This document shows positions 26,579 to 34,435 of a stretch of 64,000 nt of DNA, piece after piece. This stretch comes from Desulfovibrionaceae bacterium. Its GTDB lineage: Bacteria; Desulfobacterota; Desulfovibrionia; Desulfovibrionales; Desulfovibrionaceae. Within the stretch, counting starts at the first letter, position 1; each line of letters begins with the position of its first letter. Below the pieces are notes generated by a model. It saw nothing but the letters and a program-made list of their open reading frames with translations. It did not search any database and was not told the DNA's origin. Position numbers and translations under genes: made by a program. The stretch spans positions 1 to 64,000 of the forward strand of contig WSYE01000002.1 of NCBI GenBank assembly GCA_009773665.1, in the 5' to 3' direction.

Positions 26579-27541
26579 ATGAAAGAACAATCACTCTCCA
26601 TCATCATCCCCGTGTACAACGAGGAGGACAACGTCCTCCCCCTGCACCAGAAGATCACCGAAGCCCTGGACTCCATGGGCCAGCCCTATGAAGTGATCAT
26701 CGTGGACGACGGTTCCACCGACAACACGGCCCAGCGTCTGAAAGAGCTGGCCAAGGCCGACAACCGACTGAAGGTCATCCATCTGCGGCGCAACTTCGGC
26801 CAGACCCCGGCCATGATGGCCGGAATCGACGCAGCCACAGGGGACATCCTCATCCCCATGGACGGCGACCTCCAGAACGACCCCCAGGACATCCCCAAGC
26901 TCCTGGCCAAGTTGGCCGAGGGCTACGACGTGGTATCCGGCTGGCGCAAAGACCGCCAGGACCACCCCCTGAAGCGCAACCTCCCCAGCAGGGTGGCCAA
27001 CCGCCTCATCTCGTTTATTTCCGGGGTACACCTGCACGACTACGGTTGTTCGCTCAAGGCCTACCGCAAGGCCATCATCAAGGGCGTCAAGCTCTATGGC
27101 GAGATGCACCGCTTCGTGCCCATCTACGCCGCCTGGCAGGGCGCGAAAGTCACCGAGGTTGGCGTCACCCACTATCCGCGCGTACACGGGGTCTCCAAGT
27201 ACGGGTTTGACCGCACGATAAAAGTCATCCTGGACCTCATCGTCGTCAAATTTCTGGACAAGTTCGCGCACAAGCCCATGTACCTGTTCGGCGGGTTCGG
27301 GCTGGTCACCTTCCTGATCTCGTTTCTGTTGTTCGGGCTCATGCTGTACCTGAAAGTATTCCACAACAAGAGCTTCATCGAGACTCCCCTGCCCATGGCC
27401 GTGACCCTGTTCACACTGATGGGCTTCATGTCCATCTTCATGGGGCTGATCGCGGAAATTCTGATGCGGACCTACCACGAGTCCCAGAACAAGCCGACCT
27501 ACATCGTGGACCGTACCCGCAACTGCAAAGACGAGGACTGA
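26579..27541 (+). CDS. Glycosyltransferase family 2, GtrB/ArnC/DPM1-like with two C-terminal TMs
   Basis: A 320-residue enzyme with GT-A motifs LSIIIPVYNEEDNV, VIIVDDGSTDNT, LRRNFGQTPAMMAG and IPMDGDLQNDP, then two transmembrane helices at about 232-256 and 275-300. This is the plan of polyprenyl-phosphate sugar synthases (GtrB, ArnC), which load a sugar from NDP-sugar onto undecaprenyl phosphate on the cytoplasmic face. The sequence YPRVHGVSKYGFDRTIKV before the TMs matches the family. It is followed eight bases later by an asparagine synthetase. The donor sugar is unknown. Confidence 0.88.
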   Translation: MKEQSLSIIIPVYNEEDNVLPLHQKITEALDSMGQPYEVIIVDDGSTDNTAQRLKELAKADNRLKVIHLRRNFGQTPAMMAGIDAATGDILIPMDGDLQNDPQDIPKLLAKLAEGYDVVSGWRKDRQDHPLKRNLPSRVANRLISFISGVHLHDYGCSLKAYRKAIIKGVKLYGEMHRFVPIYAAWQGAKVTEVGVTHYPRVHGVSKYGFDRTIKVILDLIVVKFLDKFAHKPMYLFGGFGLVTFLISFLLFGLMLYLKVFHNKSFIETPLPMAVTLFTLMGFMSIFMGLIAEILMRTYHESQNKPTYIVDRTRNCKDED

Positions 27542-27548
27542 CCCCCCC

Positions 27549-29408
27549 ATGTGCGGCATCTGCGGTTTCGCTGGCCCAGGCGACGAGGCCGCGCTGGCGG
27601 CCATGAACGGACGCATGGCCCATCGTGGCCCGGACGGCCAGGGGACCTCGCATCATCCGCGCCACGGCCTGCACCTGGGGCATCGCAGGCTGGCCATCGT
27701 GGACATCGTGAGCGGGGCGCAGCCCATGATCACGGTGGACGAAGGCTTGTGCGTGACCTTCAACGGCGAGATCTACAACCACCAGGAGCTGCGCCGCGAA
27801 CTTGAAGCCAAGGGGCACCGCTTCCAGACCAGCCACTGCGACACGGAAGTGCTGCTGCACGGTTACCGCGAGTGGGGCCAGGGTCTTACGGAGCGCCTGA
27901 GCGGCATGTGGGCCTTCGCCCTTTACGACGCTGGGCGCGGCGAGCTGTTTCTTTCGCGCGACCGCTTCGGCAAGAAGCCCCTGTACTACCACCTGCGACC
28001 AGGATTTCTGGCCTTCGCCTCGGAGCTCTCGGGCCTGCTGGAACACCCCGAGGTCCCTGCCGGACTGGACCACGCGTCGCTCAAGAAATACTTCGCCTAC
28101 GGATTCATTCCGGCCCCCCGCAGCCTCTACACCGGAGTGCGAAAGCTGCCGGGCGGATGCAACCTGCTGGTGAACCTGGACGATTTTTCCTCGCGCCTGT
28201 CGCGCTACTGGACCTATCGCATCGAGCCCTTCGAGACCCTGCCTGCCGATCCCGAAGCTGCATGGGGCGAACAGATCCGTGAGCTTCTGGACAAGGCCGT
28301 GGCGCGCCGCCTCATGAGCGACGTACCTCTTGGCGTGTTTTTGTCCGGCGGAATAGACTCCTCGGCCATCACCGCCCTGGCTGCCAGACGCGTCACCGGG
28401 CTTCGCACCTTCTCCATCGGCTTCACGGAAGCGAGCTTCGACGAGTCCGCCTACAGCAGCCGCGCGGCAAGCCTGTTCGACACGGAGCACAGCCAGGAAA
28501 TCCTGAGCCTGGACACGGCGCTTAACATCCTGCCGGGTGTTGCGGCCCGCCTGGACGAGCCCATGGGCGACAGCTCACTCCTGCCTACCTACCTGCTCTG
28601 CCGCGAGACGCGCAAACACGTCACCGTGGCCCTGGGCGGCGACGGTGCGGACGAGCTGTTCGCGGGCTACGACCCCTTCAAGGCCCTGCGCGTCGCTGAA
28701 CGCTACGCGGCCCTGTGCCCCCGGCCTGTGCATCAGGCCTTGCGCCTTCTGGCGGCGCGCCTTCCCGTGGGCCACTCCAACATGCACTTTTCCTTCAAGG
28801 TGAACCGGTTTCTGGCCGGGCTGTCCCAGGACAAGCGCCTGTGGAACCCCGTGTGGCTCGGCCCGGTAGAGCCCGCCCTGCTGGCCCAGCTGTTCGCCGA
28901 GCCCTGCGACCCCGAGGAGGTCTACTCCGAGGCCATTGAGGCCTGGGACGACTGCGCGGCCACGGACATCGTGGACAAGACCCTGGAATTCTACGCCAAG
29001 CTGTATCTTCAGGACGACATCCTGGTGAAAGTGGACCGCGCCAGCATGCTGAACTCCCTGGAAGTGCGCGCCCCCTTCCTGGACATGGAGCTGGTGGACC
29101 TGGCCCGGCGCATCCCGCACCGCTTCAAATTCCGGGACGGCCAGGGCAAGTACATCCTGAAAAAGGCCCTGGAACCGCTCCTGCCTGCGGACATCCTGTA
29201 CCGCAAGAAGAAGGGCTTCGGCGCGCCCATCGGGCTATGGTTCCAGGAGGGTAAGCTGGACCTCGGCGGGTTGAGCCTTCCCAGGTCCATCGACAGCTCC
29301 GTGGTCGGGCGCGTGCAGCGTGAGCATCGCAATGGCGCAGCGGACCACCGCCTGCTGCTCTGGAACCTGTGGGTGCTGGGACGCCATAACGGCAGGAGGG
29401 CCGCATGA
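27549..29408 (+). CDS. asnB: Asparagine synthase (glutamine-hydrolysing), AsnB-like, copy 1
   Basis: A 619-residue protein. The glutaminase domain starts with MCGICGFAG (catalytic Cys2) and has HRGPDG and FNGEIYN; the synthetase domain has the PPi loop SGGIDSS (about 262-268) and GGDGADELFAGY. Such enzymes make asparagine from aspartate, glutamine and ATP, but copies in glycan loci are thought to amidate sugar carboxyl groups or peptides. It is flanked by the GtrB-like GT2 and a methyltransferase that overlaps it by four bases. Length is typical of the exopolysaccharide subgroup. The substrate is inferred only from context. Confidence 0.85.
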   Translation: MCGICGFAGPGDEAALAAMNGRMAHRGPDGQGTSHHPRHGLHLGHRRLAIVDIVSGAQPMITVDEGLCVTFNGEIYNHQELRRELEAKGHRFQTSHCDTEVLLHGYREWGQGLTERLSGMWAFALYDAGRGELFLSRDRFGKKPLYYHLRPGFLAFASELSGLLEHPEVPAGLDHASLKKYFAYGFIPAPRSLYTGVRKLPGGCNLLVNLDDFSSRLSRYWTYRIEPFETLPADPEAAWGEQIRELLDKAVARRLMSDVPLGVFLSGGIDSSAITALAARRVTGLRTFSIGFTEASFDESAYSSRAASLFDTEHSQEILSLDTALNILPGVAARLDEPMGDSSLLPTYLLCRETRKHVTVALGGDGADELFAGYDPFKALRVAERYAALCPRPVHQALRLLAARLPVGHSNMHFSFKVNRFLAGLSQDKRLWNPVWLGPVEPALLAQLFAEPCDPEEVYSEAIEAWDDCAATDIVDKTLEFYAKLYLQDDILVKVDRASMLNSLEVRAPFLDMELVDLARRIPHRFKFRDGQGKYILKKALEPLLPADILYRKKKGFGAPIGLWFQEGKLDLGGLSLPRSIDSSVVGRVQREHRNGAADHRLLLWNLWVLGRHNGRRAA

Positions 29409-30211
29409 TCTGGTCCAACATGGAATACGTGACGCTGCGCATCATCCGACGCTTCCTCTTTTCCGGGCAGATGCTGGACAAGCTTGGCGGCTGGATGCCC
29501 TACTGGCGCGTGAACCAGGGGCTTCTGGACCCGGAGCCCATCGTCACGGCCTGGCAGCGGCTGGCCCGCGAGGCCGGGCCGGAATGTCCGGACCTTCGCG
29601 GCAAACGCGTGGCCGAGCTTGGCTGCGGCGCAGCCAACGGCACCGGCTACGAGTGGACCGCGCGCCTGGGCGGACGCTGGATCGGAGTCGAGCCCTTTGC
29701 CCGCTTCGACGCGGACCTGGACGAGCGGGTGTTCCAGCAGGTCTGCTGGCGCTTTCCCGGAGCCTCACGCATGACCGTGTCGCGCGTGGCCAGCCTCGAC
29801 GCGCTGGAGACTGGTTCCGTGGAGGTCATCGTGTCCAACTCGGTGCTGGAGCACGTCCGCGACCCGCTCGATGCCTTCCGGCAGTGCTGGCGCGTGCTGG
29901 CTCCAGGCGGCGTCATGCTGCACCAGGTGGACTACCGCGACCACTTCTTCAAATATCCCTTCCATTTCCTGACATTCTCCCAAGCCATCTGGGATAACCT
30001 GCTGGACCCCGGCGACCTGCCGCGCCATCGCCTGGACGACCATCTGGACGATCTGGCCCGCGCTGGCTTCGATGCGCGCGTGCTGGAGCGCCAGACCGAC
30101 CCCAGAGCCCTGGCCGCCGTGGCCCCCTTCCTGGACCCGGCCTTCGCACGCCGCGACAAGGACATGCTGGCCACCACCACTGCCGCCGTCTTCTGCCGGA
30201 AACCCCTGTGA
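29405..30211 (+). CDS. Class I SAM-dependent methyltransferase
   Basis: A 268-residue protein. The SAM-binding motif is VAELGCGAANGTG (about 62-74), followed by an acidic strand end (WIGVEPFARFD), and the post-II motif is VIVSNSVLEHV. The region after it (VLAPGGVMLHQVDYRDHFF) is typical of Methyltransf_11 proteins. It probably O-methylates a sugar, judging by the glycan genes around it. It overlaps both neighbours by four bases (ATGA-type and GTGA-type), so the four genes from copy 1 of AsnB to copy 2 are one operon. Confidence 0.85.
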   Translation: MIWSNMEYVTLRIIRRFLFSGQMLDKLGGWMPYWRVNQGLLDPEPIVTAWQRLAREAGPECPDLRGKRVAELGCGAANGTGYEWTARLGGRWIGVEPFARFDADLDERVFQQVCWRFPGASRMTVSRVASLDALETGSVEVIVSNSVLEHVRDPLDAFRQCWRVLAPGGVMLHQVDYRDHFFKYPFHFLTFSQAIWDNLLDPGDLPRHRLDDHLDDLARAGFDARVLERQTDPRALAAVAPFLDPAFARRDKDMLATTTAAVFCRKPL

Positions 30212-31356
30212 ACCGGATTCTTCTGGTCAACTACGAGTACCCGCCGCTTGGCGGCGGCGCGGGCAACGCCACGGCCAATATCGCCCGCGAGATGGTCCGC
30301 CAGGGCGCGCAGGTGCTGGTGGTCACTTCAGCGTTTCGCGGCATGCCCGCGCGGGAAGAGTCAGACGGCTTCACCATCCGGCGCATCCCCACCATCCGCC
30401 GCAACGAGGAAAAGTGCGCCGCCTGGGAAATGGCCGTGTTCATGCTGAGCGCCTGCCTGCACGTGCCGCTTTTGGCCCGCTCCTACAGGCCGGACGCCGT
30501 GCTGGCTTTCTTCGGCATCCCCTCCGGGCCGTCGGCCTGGGTCGTGCACGCGCTACACAACGTGCCATACGTCGTATCGCTTCGCGGCGGCGACGTGCCG
30601 GGTTTCCAGCCTTACGACCTGGCCCGCATGCACCGCCTCACCGGCTGGCTCATCAGATTTTTGTGGCGTCGCGCCGGGGCAGTGGTCCCCAACAGCGAAG
30701 GACTGGCCGCGCTGGCAACAGCTTTCGAGCCTAAACTCGGCTATCCCATCATCCCCAACGGGGTGGACACGGAGCTTTTTTCCCCACGCCGGGGTGAGCG
30801 TATGCCCGGCCCGGTGCGCCTGTTCTTCCACGGGCGCGTGGTCTTTCAGAAGGGCTTGGACACGCTGCTGGCCGCGCTTGGCCAGATTGCGCCGGATATT
30901 CCGTGGGAGCTGCACATCGCGGGCGACGGCCCCCAGCGTCCTGAGCTTGAAGCCCTGGCCCGAGGGCTCGGCATAGCCGACCGGGTGATCTTCCGGGGAT
31001 GGATGCGCCGCCCGGAGCTTTCCCGCGTGCTGCGGGACATGGACCTGTACGTGTTCCCCTCGCGCGACGAAGGTATGCCCAACGCGGTGCTGGAGGCCAT
31101 GGCCTCCGGGCTTCCCGTGGTGGCTACGCGAATCGCCGGGAGCGAAGAGCTGGTGATTCCCGAAGTGACCGGTCTGCTGACCGCACCGGAGTCCGCCACG
31201 GAGCTGGCCCAGGCCATCTCGCGTCTCGTGCTGGACGAAGACACGCGCGATGCCATGGGCCGCGCCGGTCGCCAACGCGTTCTGGACGAGTATTCCTGGG
31301 CCTCGGTGGCCGCCCGCTACCTGGAGCTGTGTCGCACCCTCGGGAAGGCAGGCTAG
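30208..31356 (+). CDS. Glycosyltransferase family 4 (GT-B)
   Basis: A 382-residue GT-B enzyme. The acceptor domain opens with NYEYPPLGGGAGNATANI, the glycine-rich loop of GT4. The C-terminal domain has FHGRVVFQKGLDTLLAAL, LHIAGDGPQ and SRDEGMPNAVLEAMASGLP, which contains the E-x7-E pair for nucleotide-sugar binding. It is translated from GTG 30208 inside the methyltransferase stop. Cytoplasmic face of the inner membrane; donor and acceptor unknown. Confidence 0.9.
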   Translation: MNRILLVNYEYPPLGGGAGNATANIAREMVRQGAQVLVVTSAFRGMPAREESDGFTIRRIPTIRRNEEKCAAWEMAVFMLSACLHVPLLARSYRPDAVLAFFGIPSGPSAWVVHALHNVPYVVSLRGGDVPGFQPYDLARMHRLTGWLIRFLWRRAGAVVPNSEGLAALATAFEPKLGYPIIPNGVDTELFSPRRGERMPGPVRLFFHGRVVFQKGLDTLLAALGQIAPDIPWELHIAGDGPQRPELEALARGLGIADRVIFRGWMRRPELSRVLRDMDLYVFPSRDEGMPNAVLEAMASGLPVVATRIAGSEELVIPEVTGLLTAPESATELAQAISRLVLDEDTRDAMGRAGRQRVLDEYSWASVAARYLELCRTLGKAG

Positions 31357-31360
31357 GGCC

Positions 31361-33259
31361 ATGTGCGGCATCGCCGGAATCATCGCACCGGAAGGCCAGC
31401 GTCCAAGCCGCGACACCCTGGCCGCCATGGCCGGGGCAGTGGCCCATCGCGGGCCGGACGGGCAGGGCTTCCACCTGCACGAGCGGGCCGGGCTGGCCCA
31501 CTGCCGCCTGGCTATCATCGACCTGGCTACCGGCGACCAACCCATGCGCAACGAAGATGGCACCCTGTGGATCGTGTTCAACGGAGAGATCTACAACCAT
31601 CTTGCGTTGCGCCAGGAACTTCTCGCCAAGGGCCACACCTTCGCCACCACCTCGGACACCGAGGCCATCCTGCACGCCTACGAGGAATACGGCCCCCAGT
31701 GCGTGGAACGCCTGCGAGGCATGTTCGCCTTCGCCATCTGGGACCAGCGCGTCGGGAGCCTGTTCGCCGCCCGCGACCCCATGGGCAAGAAGCCCTTCTA
31801 CTACGCCCTGCACGAAGGCACTTTCCTGTTCGCCTCCGAGCCAGCCGCACTGCTGGCCTATCCCGGAGTGTCGCGCGAACCGGACCTTTTGGCCCTGCAC
31901 CAGTATCTCAGCCTGCAATACGTTCCTGATCCGCAAAGCGCCTTCCGGGCCATGCGAAAACTCCCCCCGGCGCACAGCCTGCTCTGGAAGGATGGCGCGC
32001 TCAGCACGCAGCGCTACTGGCAGCTGGATTTCGAGCCCAAGTGGCTGGCATCGCAAGAAGATCTGGCCCATGAGCTGCGCGAACGGCTCACGGAGTCAGT
32101 TCGCATCCGCCTGATGTCTGAGGTGCCCCTGGGCGCGCACCTGTCCGGCGGCATCGACTCGAGCATCATAACGGCCCTCATGGCCGGGTTGTGCGACACT
32201 CCCGTGAAGACCTTCTCCATCGGCTTCCGGGAAGCCGCCTTTTCCGAGCTGCACAAGGCCCGCGCCGTAGCCGAGCGCTACGGAACCGACCATCACGAAT
32301 TCCTGGTGGAGTTCGGCCACGTGCCGGACACTCTTTCGCAGGTGGTGGCCCATGTGGGCGAACCCTTCGCAGACCCATCAGCCTTGCCGTCCTATTTCCT
32401 GGCGCGCGAAACCCGCAGCAAGGTCACGGTAGCCCTGAACGGCGACGGCGGCGACGAGCTGTTCGCGGGCTATCAGCGCTACTGGCTGGACCCCCTGGCC
32501 GCGCCCTACGCCGCCCTGCCGCGCCTGCTGACCCAGCGCCTGATCCCGGCGCTCCTGGAGCTGGTCCCGGAACCGCAGGACCGCCCCATCGAAACCAACT
32601 GGGTAGCGGGCTTGAAGCGCCTGGCCCAGGTGGCGGGCATTAGCCCCAAGGCCAGCATCCTGCGCTGGGGATCGTACTTTACGCCTGCCGACGCCCTGAA
32701 TCTGTGGAGGCCTGCCCAGCGCGCTCAGCTCTTCCCCCAGGCCGACGCGCAGGCGCTCCTGTCCGCGCTCTTCGACGCCGCGCGCGCCCAAACCTTCCTG
32801 GACCGCACCCTGGCCACGGACCTGGGCTCCTACCTGCCTGGCGACCTTCTGGTGAAGGCCGATCGTATGGCCATGGCCCACGGCCTGGAGGGCCGCTCCC
32901 CGCTTCTGGACCACACCCTGGCCGAGTGGGCCGCGCGGCTGCCCGTGAACCTCAAGATGCGCGGGCGCACCGGGAAATACCTGCTGCGCACGACGTTTGC
33001 GGACCTGTTGCCCCCGGCGGTTACGGCGCAGGGCAAGCAGGGGTTTGGCATCCCGGTGGGCAAGTGGCTGCGTGAGGATCTCTCTGGCTGGCTGCGGGAA
33101 CTGCTGCTGGGTGGGCTGGCCGCGAAAAGCCTTCTGCGGCCCGAGGCCCTGGGGTCGCTTCTGGATGAGCATGCGCGGGGCCGAGTGGACCACGGCAAGC
33201 GGCTGTGGGCCTTGGCGGCCCTGGAGCTGTGGCTACGCCGCTTCGACGTTCCGGCCTAA
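31361..33259 (+). CDS. asnB: Asparagine synthase (glutamine-hydrolysing), AsnB-like, copy 2
   Basis: A 632-residue paralogue of the AsnB at 27549. It starts MCGIAGIIAPEG with the catalytic Cys2, has HRGPDGQG and FNGEIYNH in the glutaminase domain and SGGIDSSI and GDGGDELFAGYQR in the synthetase domain. The start is ATG 31361, four bases after the GT4 stop; an upstream in-frame start would overlap the GT4 gene by 107 bases and lose Cys2. Both copies look intact, which argues for separate substrates rather than redundancy. It ends the operon. Confidence 0.88.
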   Translation: MCGIAGIIAPEGQRPSRDTLAAMAGAVAHRGPDGQGFHLHERAGLAHCRLAIIDLATGDQPMRNEDGTLWIVFNGEIYNHLALRQELLAKGHTFATTSDTEAILHAYEEYGPQCVERLRGMFAFAIWDQRVGSLFAARDPMGKKPFYYALHEGTFLFASEPAALLAYPGVSREPDLLALHQYLSLQYVPDPQSAFRAMRKLPPAHSLLWKDGALSTQRYWQLDFEPKWLASQEDLAHELRERLTESVRIRLMSEVPLGAHLSGGIDSSIITALMAGLCDTPVKTFSIGFREAAFSELHKARAVAERYGTDHHEFLVEFGHVPDTLSQVVAHVGEPFADPSALPSYFLARETRSKVTVALNGDGGDELFAGYQRYWLDPLAAPYAALPRLLTQRLIPALLELVPEPQDRPIETNWVAGLKRLAQVAGISPKASILRWGSYFTPADALNLWRPAQRAQLFPQADAQALLSALFDAARAQTFLDRTLATDLGSYLPGDLLVKADRMAMAHGLEGRSPLLDHTLAEWAARLPVNLKMRGRTGKYLLRTTFADLLPPAVTAQGKQGFGIPVGKWLREDLSGWLRELLLGGLAAKSLLRPEALGSLLDEHARGRVDHGKRLWALAALELWLRRFDVPA

Positions 33260-33267
33260 CTTTCTGG

Positions 33268-33405
33268 TGTGACGTTCGGGTGTGACGTTTGCGCACGCTG
33301 GACGAACCGTAAACGCTCCGCCCAGGTATTGATCATCCATTCCGTATGACGTTTTGGCCGCCCCTGAATGTGACGATGCCGCCTTCAATCCGCCACACTG
33401 TGACG
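33268..33405. promoter_or_regulatory. Cluster of TGTGACG motifs
   Basis: TGTGACG occurs at 33268, 33281, 33369 and 33399 in the 235-base gap between two converging genes. The TGTGA half resembles a CRP/FNR-type half-site, and part of the motif context (GACGAACCGT) is repeated at about 33300 and 33402. There is no gene start nearby to regulate, so a degraded repeat is as likely as a binding site. Confidence 0.3.
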
Positions 33406-33494
33406 AACCGTCTTCCGGCAAGCGTGCCAGGAGCCCGTGCCCTGACAACTCCGCAGGCACGTTCGACGCATATGAAGCGGCTGGTCGGAGGAAG

Positions 33495-34274
33495 CTACCT
33501 GGCGCGGACGTAGGACAACGCCCGTCTGGCGGCATCGCGCCTCGTCGTGAAAATCCCGCCGCTCAGTTCGTCCAGGGCGTCCTGCACCGTGTCCAGCGCG
33601 GGCGGGATGGCCAGCTCCGGCAGCCCGAGCCCTGCAAAATCCACGGGCGCGAAGGCCATGTCCCGATCCATCTTCCCCATATCCGCTCCAGACGGCCCCC
33701 CCGCGATGAACTCGCGCTCCTGTGCCGCCGGGTCGAGTGTCTTGATGTATGCCAAAATGGATGACGGCGACTGGGACGAGTTGATCTTCAGCACCTCGTT
33801 GTTGATGGAGGCCGCCTGTTCCATCAGCGAGTCATAATGCGGGAGCAGGATCTTTTTTCTGGGATTTTTGGGGTCCAAGGAGTAGCTGCCTTCGCGGTAG
33901 TCCAGGGTGGCCTGGCGCAAGGCCTGATAGGCGTAGCGCACGCTTTTGCGGTAGCGGCCCGCCTCGGTCAAGGCGAAGGGCAGGTTGAAGTGCCAGGGGT
34001 CCCCGGCAGCAGCAGCCAGCCCCGGAACAGCGCGCGCCTCCACCCCGATGGACTCCAGGAACACAAGCGCCTTTTCCTCGTCCACCAGCAGCGTGAAGAA
34101 GGTCCCCCAGCGCCTGAGCGCCCGGATCGCCGTATGCCGGACCTCGTCCGCCAGCCGGGAGAACCCTTCCAGCCGGGCTTCCATGTCTTTTCGCCGGGAA
34201 AAGAAGTTCCCGGCCATCTCAGACATGGTCTCCGTATAGAAATCGTCAAAAAAGTCCCTGTGCTCCGGCATCAA
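33495..34274 (-). CDS. Unknown helical protein
   Basis: A 259-residue protein, almost wholly alpha-helical and charged, with no signal peptide or membrane segment. The N-terminal 90 residues (FFDDFYTETMSEMAGNFF, then RRKDMEARLEGFSRLADEV) look like a bundle; the C-terminal third has Pro/Ala-rich linkers. I do not recognise the family. It is transcribed alone, convergent with AsnB copy 2 and divergent from the EAL/GGDEF gene. The start is ATG 34274 or ATG 34271. Confidence 0.6.
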   Translation of the reverse strand: MMPEHRDFFDDFYTETMSEMAGNFFSRRKDMEARLEGFSRLADEVRHTAIRALRRWGTFFTLLVDEEKALVFLESIGVEARAVPGLAAAAGDPWHFNLPFALTEAGRYRKSVRYAYQALRQATLDYREGSYSLDPKNPRKKILLPHYDSLMEQAASINNEVLKINSSQSPSSILAYIKTLDPAAQEREFIAGGPSGADMGKMDRDMAFAPVDFAGLGLPELAIPPALDTVQDALDELSGGIFTTRRDAARRALSYVRAR

Positions 34275-34435
34275 CGGCTCCCTTTACCCATCACCCCTTT
34301 GTAAGGGCCATCCCGGCCCTTTGGCAAGCACACCCATCTCAATGAAATTCCGTGCCTTTTCATGCGTAACCGTTTCTTAACAATCCTTTCACCCATTCGG
34401 CACCCCGCAGGCGCGGTTCGCGCTATTCCAAACTC

